The notes below the pieces were generated by a model. That model saw only the letters and a list, made by a program, of their open reading frames with translations. It ran no database searches and had not been told where the DNA came from. From Arthrobacter sp. 35W (lineage in GTDB: Bacteria > Actinomycetota > Actinomycetes > Actinomycetales > Micrococcaceae): a DNA stretch of 64,000 nt. Below are positions 27,592 through 33,684 of the stretch, in pieces. The stretch is from positions 1,612,001 through 1,676,000 of the forward strand of contig NZ_KI519454.1 of the NCBI RefSeq assembly GCF_000482545.1, written 5' to 3'. A program made the translations under genes and the position numbers. Each line of letters starts with the position of its first letter. Within the stretch, counting starts at the first letter, position 1.

Positions 27592-28095
27592 TCAGCGGGC
27601 CACCGGCGTCGGGCTGAAGACGCCCTCCCACACGGCCCGGGAGCCGGCGTCGCCGATCAGGACCACCTCCACCACGGCTGCTCCGCAGACGAACAGCACA
27701 GCAAGGACCGCGAGCGCTGTGGCCACTTTGGTGCCGGTGGTGCCGATGCGTGCGGCGAGCGCTGTGCCGATGGAGAACCGGTGCCAGAGCCAGGGTGCGA
27801 TGGCTGCGGCGGCGAGCGCCCAGGCCCAGGGGAGCAGTCCGAGGCCGAGGGCGGCGTGGTGGGCGATGGCTGGTGTCTGGCCTACCCGCAGGAGGAGCCA
27901 TTCGCCGGCCAGTTGGGCGATGTAGACCACGATGAGGGAGAACAGTCCCAGGATGGGTGTGAGCAGGCCCAGGCGGCGTCGTGCGGCGGGCCAGAGGACT
28001 GCGAGCGCTGTGCAGAGGGCTGTGATGGGTACGAAGACCACTACTGCGTGGACGAGCAGTATGTGCAGTGGTAGTCCGTTGATGGCGTAGTCCAT
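27592..28095 (-). CDS. DUF2231 membrane protein controlled by the neighbouring ECF sigma factor
   Basis: A 167-residue protein with four membrane helices. The first helix carries GLPLHILLVHAVVV with His11 and His16, and helix 3 begins with AIAHHAALG (His79, His80); such histidine positions are usual in DUF2231 and could bind heme or metal, which is inference. The ATG has GGAGGACAAC upstream. Its promoter (28140-28166) carries the same TGAACC-N16-CGTC element as the sigma gene, so it is very likely a member of that regulon. Function unknown. Confidence 0.85.
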   Translation of the reverse strand: MDYAINGLPLHILLVHAVVVFVPITALCTALAVLWPAARRRLGLLTPILGLFSLIVVYIAQLAGEWLLLRVGQTPAIAHHAALGLGLLPWAWALAAAAIAPWLWHRFSIGTALAARIGTTGTKVATALAVLAVLFVCGAAVVEVVLIGDAGSRAVWEGVFSPTPVAR

Positions 28096-28139
28096 GTTGT
28101 CCTCCGGGTGGTGGTGCCACGATGGTGCTGTTGGTTGTA

Positions 28140-28166
28140 TGACGGAGCCGGGCCGCGTTGGGTTCA
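28140..28166 (-). promoter_or_regulatory. ECF-type promoter of the DUF2231 gene
   Basis: On the minus strand: -35 TGAACC (28166-28161), 16-base spacer, -10 CGTCA (28144-28140), 44 bases before the ATG. It matches the two other elements of the island (28174-28200 and 30120-30146). Its -35 forms one half of a palindrome GGTTCA-N7-TGAACC with the -35 of the divergent sigma promoter. Confidence 0.8.
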
Positions 28167-28173
28167 TTCTTGG

Positions 28174-28200
28174 TGAACCATACCGGCTTGTGTGTCGTCT
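28174..28200 (+). promoter_or_regulatory. autoregulatory ECF-type promoter of the sigma factor gene
   Basis: -35 TGAACC (28174-28179), 16-base spacer, -10 CGTCT (28196-28200). The sigma gene ATG is 18 bases after the -10, leaving a very short leader that still holds AGGAGG. An AAC-containing -35 and CGTC -10 are the usual pattern for ECF sigma factors, which commonly transcribe their own gene. Confidence 0.82.
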
Positions 28201-28218
28201 AAGGCCTAGGAGGTGGTG

Positions 28219-28737
28219 ATGCGGCCCTTGGAGCAGGAGGCGTTGCGTGCTCTGCATGCTGAGCATGCTGCGGCGTTGTGGCGTTTTGCCACCCGGTTGA
28301 CCAGTGATAGTGCGTTTGCCGAGGATGTGGTGCAGGAGACGTTGTTGCGGGCGTGGCGCCACCCTGAGGTGTTGGAGCGTGGGGAGCCTGCCGTGCGGGC
28401 GTGGTTGTTCACCGTGGCCCGGAATTTGGTGATTGATGATTGGCGCAGTGCCAGGCATCGGTTTGAGGTGGGCGCCGAGGTGGTGCCCGACGTGTTGTCC
28501 CAGTCGGGGGGTGTGGATGCAACTGACAGGTTGTTGGATGGCTGGTTGGTGGCGGATGCCTTGGAGACCCTCTCGGTGGAGCATCGTGAGGTGATCCGTT
28601 TGGCGTACTACTCGGGTGCCGATACCGCGTCGATGGCTGCGGCGTTGGGGATTCCGCCGGGGACTGTGAAGTCTCGGCTGCATTATGGGCTTCGTGCCCT
28701 ACGGTTGGCCTTGCAGGAGAGGGGTGTGGTGCGGTGA
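28219..28737 (+). CDS. ECF-family RNA polymerase sigma factor
   Basis: A 172-residue sigma-70 family member with only regions 2 and 4. Region 2: ALWRFATRLTSDSAFAEDVVQETLLRAWRHP, then WLFTVARNLVIDDWRS. Region 4: LETLSVEHREVIRLAYYSGADTASMAAALG and IPPGTVKSRLHYGLRALRLAL, the helix-turn-helix for -35 recognition. The ATG at 28219 follows AGGAGG by 5 bases; GTG codons just upstream would overlap that site. The anti-sigma gene starts at its stop codon. The subgroup resembles SigK-type factors with an RskA-like partner. The signal is unknown. Confidence 0.93.
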   Translation: MRPLEQEALRALHAEHAAALWRFATRLTSDSAFAEDVVQETLLRAWRHPEVLERGEPAVRAWLFTVARNLVIDDWRSARHRFEVGAEVVPDVLSQSGGVDATDRLLDGWLVADALETLSVEHREVIRLAYYSGADTASMAAALGIPPGTVKSRLHYGLRALRLALQERGVVR

Positions 28738-29447
28738 TGTCTCCTACCCCATGTCCCTATGCCTTGTGGGATGCCTCCTATGTGCTGGGGTCCCTGGTGC
28801 CGGCGGAGCGGCGCGAGTATGAGGCGCATCTGTCCGGCTGCGAGCGCTGCAGCGCCCAGGTGGCTGAGCTGGCCGGCATTGGACCGTTGTTGTCGCTGGT
28901 CCCTGCCGGGGAGGACGGGTCTGTGTCTTCCCCTGTGCCTGGTGACTCTGAGACCGCCGTTGCCTCCCTGGTGGGGCGGGTTCGACGGCGGCGGGTGGCG
29001 TGGGTTGCTGCGGCGGCTGCGGCCGCTGTGGTTCTGGCCGGTGGTACGGCGGCAGTGACGGCCTCCGTGGTTGGTTCCTCCCCGCCGTCGGCGGTCCAGG
29101 CTGCCACGGACCTCCCCGGTGCCGTCCCCCTGTCCTTTGCCGCCCAGGGGCCGGCGGGCATTGTTGCCACAGGCGCTTTGGTGCCCAGGGCGTGGGGCAC
29201 TGACATTTCGTGGGAGTGCAGCTATGCCGCCGGTCCCGGCGACTATGTGGTGCCGGGTGCATCCTGGGGCTATGTGCTGGTGGTGGTCTCCCATGAGGGC
29301 GAGCAGATCCAGGTGGCGAGTTGGAGCGCCTCTGCCGGGAGCGTGGTGTCCCCCGGCGCCACCACGTCCCTGGCCTTGGGTGCCATTGCCTCTGTGGACA
29401 TCCGCAGGAGCCTGGATTCACCCACGCTCCTGCGTGCCACACCCTAG
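28737..29447 (+). CDS. membrane-bound zinc-finger anti-sigma factor (RskA-like)
   Basis: A 236-residue protein. The N-terminal cytoplasmic part has the anti-sigma zinc finger HLSGCERC (His31, Cys35, Cys38) with a possible further ligand upstream. One membrane helix spans about residues 87-112 (Ala/Val-rich after RRRR). The outer domain (about 113-236) ends in VASVDIRRSLDS-like sequence and resembles RskA C-terminal domains. It would hold the ECF sigma factor inactive at the membrane until regulated proteolysis. The ATG overlaps the sigma stop (TGATG), giving coupled translation. Confidence 0.88.
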   Translation: MSPTPCPYALWDASYVLGSLVPAERREYEAHLSGCERCSAQVAELAGIGPLLSLVPAGEDGSVSSPVPGDSETAVASLVGRVRRRRVAWVAAAAAAAVVLAGGTAAVTASVVGSSPPSAVQAATDLPGAVPLSFAAQGPAGIVATGALVPRAWGTDISWECSYAAGPGDYVVPGASWGYVLVVVSHEGEQIQVASWSASAGSVVSPGATTSLALGAIASVDIRRSLDSPTLLRATP

Positions 29448-29483
29448 GGAACCGCCCAGCGGGTGTTCCCCAGGGGGAGGCTG

Positions 29484-30038
29484 CTAGTACCCGGAGGAGG
29501 TGCCTGTGACCTTGTCGCCGTCGGGGGCGATGACCCACCAGATGCCGCCGAAGCCCTGGCCCTTCACGTCACCGGCGTTGGCATCGGGGGTGTAGGTGTA
29601 GATGGGCAGTCCGTTCAGTGTCACCTGCTTGGTGCCGTCGTTGCGGGTGATGGTGCCCACCGTGGCGGTGACTCCGTCCACGGCCGGGGCATCGGAGGGT
29701 GCCACGACGGCGGGCCAGGCGGCCAGGCAGGCGCCGTTGCAGGCGCTGGCCCCTGAGCCGGCAGTGTCCTTGTCGAAGTAGTAGACGGTCTTGCCGGCGG
29801 CGTCCACCACGATGCTGCCCAGCGAGGAGGTGGCGGTCTTCAGCACCGCGGACCCGGCCATGGGTTCGGTGGTTGATCCGCCCGGGCTGGTGGTGGCGGG
29901 TGCGGCAGTGGTGGCCTGCGAGGTGCTGGGTGCTGCGGAACTGGTGCCCCCAGTGCCCGGCGTTGTCGAGGAGCAGCCGCCGAGGGCTGCCGCGGCGAGG
30001 ACGACCACCGCGAGGGTGGGCCAGCTGTGCTTGTACAT
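29484..30038 (-). CDS. lipoprotein with two Yx(FWY)xxD motifs, member of the ECF regulon
   Basis: A 184-residue exported protein. The signal peptide ends in the lipobox LGGC (Cys22), followed by a long Thr/Ser/Pro linker (about 23-60). The folded part has two copies of the Yx(FWY)xxD motif: YYFDKD (86-91) and YTYTPD (147-152), plus a cysteine pair in CNGACLAAWP (Cys100, Cys104). These mark the COG4315-type lipoproteins, whose function is not established. Its promoter at 30120-30146 matches that of the sigma gene. ATG at 30038; 80-base leader. Confidence 0.88.
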   Translation of the reverse strand: MYKHSWPTLAVVVLAAAALGGCSSTTPGTGGTSSAAPSTSQATTAAPATTSPGGSTTEPMAGSAVLKTATSSLGSIVVDAAGKTVYYFDKDTAGSGASACNGACLAAWPAVVAPSDAPAVDGVTATVGTITRNDGTKQVTLNGLPIYTYTPDANAGDVKGQGFGGIWWVIAPDGDKVTGTSSGY

Positions 30039-30119
30039 GAGCGTGTCCTTTGCATCTGGTTCGACTGTCTTTTTCAACTGTCCAAAGCAGCGGGGCTGCG
30101 GAAGCAGTCCACACTTCCA

Positions 30120-30146
30120 AGACGAGACAGGACTGGCCCTGGTTCA
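30120..30146 (-). promoter_or_regulatory. ECF-type promoter of the lipoprotein gene
   Basis: On the minus strand: -35 TGAACC (30146-30141), 16-base spacer, -10 CGTCT (30124-30120). Same hexamer, same spacing and same -10 as the sigma gene promoter 2 kb away. The TGA stop codon of the upstream SDR gene lies inside the -35 box, so the promoter starts exactly where that gene ends. Confidence 0.8.
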
Positions 30147-30965
30147 CCCCTTTGTGGATTTCCCATCCGGATCCGGCGCCAGCTCGCGGGTCAGGCCCAG
30201 GTCCCCGCTGAGCAGTCCGCCCTCCACAGGCAGGGTGATGCCATTGATCCACGCCGCCTCATGGGAGGCCAGGAACAGCAGGGCGCTGGCGACGTCGTCG
30301 GTGCTGCCCACCCGGCCGGTGGGATACCAGCGGGCGGCGCGTTCGAAGAGATCCGGCTCCAGGGCCAGGCGGGGTGCCCAATGTTCGGTGTCGATCGTTC
30401 CGGGGGCGACGGCGTTGCATCTGATGCCCCGGCCGCCGAACTCGAATGCCAGCGAGCGCGTGAGGCTGATGAGCGCCGCCTTGGCCGCCGAATACGCCGG
30501 ATTGCCGTAGGTGGACAGCGCGTTGACCGAGGCCACGTTCAGGATGACTCCGCCGCCGCGGGCCAGCATGGACGGGATGACCTCCTGGCAGGCCATGAAC
30601 GGGCCGATGGCATTCACCGCGAAGTCCGCCTGGATCTGGGCGTCGCTCAGCTCCAGGAAGGGCGGCAGACTGCAGGAGAGCGCGTTGTTGACCAGCACGT
30701 CAATGCCGCCATGCTCCGCCGCCACCGCGTCGGCGAGCGCGCGCAGGCTCGCCCGCCGGGTCACGTCCACATGGCGGGCCAGTGCGCCGGGGATCCCGGC
30801 GGCGACGTGCTGTGCCGCGGCGAGGTTGATGTCTGCGACGACGACGACGGCGCCCTCGGCGGCGAACCGGCGCACCGTCTGTGCGCCGATGCCGCTGCCC
30901 GAGCCCGTCACCACCACAGTTGTTCCGGCGAAACGTCCGGCAAATCCCCCACTGGAAGCGTCCAT
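30144..30965 (-). CDS. SDR family oxidoreductase
   Basis: A 273-residue short-chain dehydrogenase. The NAD(P) loop is VVVTGSGSGIGAQTV, and an acidic residue after the second strand (VVVADIN) suggests NAD(H). The active-site Ser is in LNVASVNAL and Tyr/Lys in YGNPAYSAAKAALISL. The ATG at 30965 lies one base after the lactate dehydrogenase stop, so the two are co-transcribed. The substrate is unknown; a hydroxy acid or alcohol would fit the neighbour. Confidence 0.92.
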   Translation of the reverse strand: MDASSGGFAGRFAGTTVVVTGSGSGIGAQTVRRFAAEGAVVVVADINLAAAQHVAAGIPGALARHVDVTRRASLRALADAVAAEHGGIDVLVNNALSCSLPPFLELSDAQIQADFAVNAIGPFMACQEVIPSMLARGGGVILNVASVNALSTYGNPAYSAAKAALISLTRSLAFEFGGRGIRCNAVAPGTIDTEHWAPRLALEPDLFERAARWYPTGRVGSTDDVASALLFLASHEAAWINGITLPVEGGLLSGDLGLTRELAPDPDGKSTKG

Positions 30966-30966
30966 C

Positions 30967-31953
30967 TCAGAGGCCCAGCTGGGTTTGGGCGGCCAACAGG
31001 GTCTGGGCCGAGTGGTCCAGCAGCGCGCGCTCGCCGTCGTCCAGGGGCTGCTCAAGCACCCGGCCGACACCCCCTGCCCCGATGACACTGGGCAGGGACA
31101 GGGCCACGCCCGTGAGTCCGTGCTGGCCGTTGAGCACCGTGGACACCGGCAGCACGGCGTGTTCGTGGTGCAGCAGGGCCTCCACGATGCGGGCGCCGGC
31201 CAGTCCGATGGCGTAGTTGGTGGCGCCCTTGCCCTCGATCACCGTGTAGGCGGCCGTCACCACGCTGTGCGCCAGCTGGGCCAGATGTTCGCCGGTGAAG
31301 ATGCGCCGCCCCTGCACCGTCCACTCTCGGATGGGCACCGGGCCGATGGAGGCCTGGGACCACACGGGAAACTCCGTGTCCCCGTGCTCGCCGATCATGG
31401 CGGCGTGCACACTGTCGGTGGACACCCCCGCCTCACGGGCCAGCAGCCAGCGCAGCCTCGAGGTGTCCAGCACGGTGCCGGAGGAGAGGATGCGCCCAGT
31501 GGGCAGTCCGGTGATCTGCTGGGCGGCCACGGTCAGCACATCACAGGGGTTGGTCACCAGAACGAACACGGCATCCGGAGCCACCTTGAGCAGCGCCGGC
31601 ATCAGATTCTCCAGGATGCGGATGTTGGTGCCGGCGAGGTCCAGCCGGGTCTGCCCGGGATCCTGCTTGGCCCCGGCGGTGATGACGACGACGTCGGAAC
31701 CGGCCAAAGCCTCGATGTCCCCGCCGCCGGTGATGGCCGACGATGCGGTGAACTGGGTGCCATGCGCCAGATCCAGCACCTCGGCCCCGGCCTTGGCCGC
31801 ATTGAGGTCGTAGATGGCGATATGGTCCGCGGAGCCGCGGACGAGGGCGGCATAGGCCAGCGAGGTGCCGACGCTGCCGGCCCCCACAATGCCCAGCTTC
31901 GTCCCCGTGGTTCTGTGGTGGATGGCGGGTGCAAACAGATCAGCGGTGCCCAT
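30967..31953 (-). CDS. ldh: L-lactate dehydrogenase
   Basis: Converts pyruvate and NADH to L-lactate and back. The 328-residue protein has the Rossmann loop GIVGAGSVGTSLAYAAL, the substrate loop segment AGAKQDPGQTRLDL (Gln at the specificity position, favouring lactate over malate) and the catalytic His190 in IGEHGDTEFPVWS. ATG at 31953 chosen because upstream in-frame codons lie in AT-rich promoter DNA. A LexA-like palindrome lies about 90-105 bases upstream. First gene of a two-gene unit with the SDR gene. Confidence 0.94.
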   Translation of the reverse strand: MGTADLFAPAIHHRTTGTKLGIVGAGSVGTSLAYAALVRGSADHIAIYDLNAAKAGAEVLDLAHGTQFTASSAITGGGDIEALAGSDVVVITAGAKQDPGQTRLDLAGTNIRILENLMPALLKVAPDAVFVLVTNPCDVLTVAAQQITGLPTGRILSSGTVLDTSRLRWLLAREAGVSTDSVHAAMIGEHGDTEFPVWSQASIGPVPIREWTVQGRRIFTGEHLAQLAHSVVTAAYTVIEGKGATNYAIGLAGARIVEALLHHEHAVLPVSTVLNGQHGLTGVALSLPSVIGAGGVGRVLEQPLDDGERALLDHSAQTLLAAQTQLGL

Positions 31954-32041
31954 GGGTCCCCCAGGAGGTTGGTCCGGCGTGTGTGCCGATCCTAACCCGG
32001 AGGGTGCCCTGGGCACCGCTGTCAGATGCTGTTTTTCAGTT

Positions 32042-32062
32042 TTCGAACATATATTCGAATAT
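32042..32062. promoter_or_regulatory. LexA-like palindrome upstream of ldh
   Basis: TTCGAACATATATTCGAA (32042-32059) is an 18-base near-perfect palindrome in an AT-rich patch. The core TCGAAC-N4-ATTCGA differs by one base from the actinobacterial SOS box TCGAAC-N4-GTTCGA. An overlapping perfect 12-base palindrome ATATTCGAATAT lies at 32051-32062. It stands between the ends of ldh (promoter side) and the citrate transporter gene (stop side). Binding by LexA is inference; another regulator is possible. Confidence 0.5.
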
Positions 32063-32078
32063 TGGTCTTTTGCGGAGT

Positions 32079-33530
32079 CTAGGCCCAGGGAATGGCGCCC
32101 AGAATGATGCCTACGGCCAGCATCACCAGCGAGACCACCAGGGCCCGCCACAGCACCTTCTTGTGGTGGTCGCCCAGCTCCACCTTGGCGAGGGAGACCA
32201 GCAGCAGGATGGCCGGCACCAGCGGGCTTTGCATGTGCACCGGCTGGCCGGCGATCGAGGCGCGGGCCATCTCGGCGGCGCTGATGCCGTAGTGGCCCGC
32301 AGTTTCGCTGAGCACGGGCAAGACACCGAAGTAGAACGCATCGTTGCTCATGAAGAAGGTCATGGGGATGCTGAGCAGTCCAGTGATGACGGCCATGAAC
32401 GGGCCCATGCTGGCGGGGATGATGCTGACCAGCCAGGCGGACATGGCATCGACCATGCCGGTGCCGCTGAGCACGCCGGTCAACACGCCGGCCGCCATCA
32501 CCATGGAGACCACAGCGACAATCGAGGGCGCGTGCGCCGTGAGGGCCTTGGCCTGGTCCTTCAAACGGGGGAAGTTGGCCACCAGTGCGATGGCTGAGCC
32601 GACCATGAAGACATAGGCCAGGGGCAGGATGTCCAGCACCAGGACCACCATCACGGCAACGGTCAGGACCAGGTTGAACCAGAACAGCTTCGGGCGCAGG
32701 GTGGAGCGGTTCGGATCCAGGGCCCCGGCCATCAGGCCGTCCTTATCGTCCGCGGTCTCATGGACCAGAACCGGCGCCTCCAGCAGGGCCACGCCTCCGC
32801 CACCCTTCGGCGCGGAACCCTGCACGGCGGAACCCTTGCCGCCGCGGGGGCCGGAACCCTTGCGCCCCGCCGGCGCACCGCCGTCGGCGCTTCCCCAGAA
32901 CTTGGCGTCCAGTCCACCGGAGAGGCGGCGGCGCTCACGCAGGCCCAGGAACCAGGCGAACACCAGCACGGTGGCCATGCCGGCCAGCAGCGAGGGGATC
33001 ATCGGGACAAAGACCTCGGTGGGCGACACCTTCAGCGCGGCCGCGGCACGGGCAGTGGGGCCGCCCCAGGGCACGATGTTCATGGTGCCATTGGCCAGCC
33101 CGGCCACACAGGTCAGCACCACCGGACTCAGGCCCAGGCGCAGGTAGATGGGCAGCATGGCGGCCGTGGTCAGGATGAAGGTGGTGGAGCCGTCCCCGTC
33201 CAGGGAGACGACGGCGGCCAGCACGGCGGTGCCCAGCACCACCTTGGCGGGGTCGTTGCCCAGGGTGCGCAGGATGAACTTCACCAGCGGGTCGAACAGG
33301 CCGACGTCGATCATCAACCCAAAGAAAATGATGGCGAACATCAGCAGGGCCGCCGTGGAGGTGAGCGACTTCATGGAATCCATGACCATGTCGCCCAGTC
33401 CGAGGCCCGCGCCGGCAAAGAGTCCGAAGACTGTGGGGACGATGATCAAGGCCAGGACCGGGGTGAGCTTCTTGGTCATGATCAGGGCCATGAACACCGC
33501 GATCATGGCAAATCCGAGGACTACCAGCAC
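32079..33530 (-). CDS. citrate transporter, CitMHS family
   Basis: A 483-residue permease with about 11-12 membrane helices that takes up citrate, usually complexed with Mg2+ or Ca2+, together with protons. The N-terminus VLVVLGFAMIAVFMALIMTKKLTPVLALI and the motif GDGSTTFILTTAAMLPIY are typical of CitMHS. A large polar loop (about 210-290) is rich in Gly, Pro and Ala. The GTG at 33530 has AAGGAG 6 bases upstream; longer forms overlap the promoter. It diverges from a CitA/CitB-type two-component system that very likely controls it. Confidence 0.92.
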   Translation of the reverse strand: MLVVLGFAMIAVFMALIMTKKLTPVLALIIVPTVFGLFAGAGLGLGDMVMDSMKSLTSTAALLMFAIIFFGLMIDVGLFDPLVKFILRTLGNDPAKVVLGTAVLAAVVSLDGDGSTTFILTTAAMLPIYLRLGLSPVVLTCVAGLANGTMNIVPWGGPTARAAAALKVSPTEVFVPMIPSLLAGMATVLVFAWFLGLRERRRLSGGLDAKFWGSADGGAPAGRKGSGPRGGKGSAVQGSAPKGGGGVALLEAPVLVHETADDKDGLMAGALDPNRSTLRPKLFWFNLVLTVAVMVVLVLDILPLAYVFMVGSAIALVANFPRLKDQAKALTAHAPSIVAVVSMVMAAGVLTGVLSGTGMVDAMSAWLVSIIPASMGPFMAVITGLLSIPMTFFMSNDAFYFGVLPVLSETAGHYGISAAEMARASIAGQPVHMQSPLVPAILLLVSLAKVELGDHHKKVLWRALVVSLVMLAVGIILGAIPWA

Positions 33531-33639
33531 GAGTTTCTCCTTCTTCTGTGACGGCCCGTCATTGTGACCGACACAACAGAACCTATAGTGGCCCGGATCA
33601 CTGCTGGCACTTTGGGGCGCTTGAGGTGCATACTGCTTA

Positions 33640-33657
33640 TTGCGCAGCTTTTGCGCA
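33640..33657 (+). promoter_or_regulatory. 11-base-spaced direct repeat TTGCGCA in the citT-type divergent promoter region
   Basis: Two copies of TTGCGCA (33640-33646 and 33651-33657) lie exactly 11 bases apart, so on the same face of the helix. They sit in the 154-base gap between the transporter and kinase genes, 28 bases before the kinase start. Such spacing is usual for response-regulator dimers. A second repeat, TGTGAC, occurs at about 33547 and 33563. Candidate binding site for the response regulator encoded at 35471. Confidence 0.4.
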
Positions 33658-33684
33658 TAAAACTCACAGCTCTGGAGGGCGACG

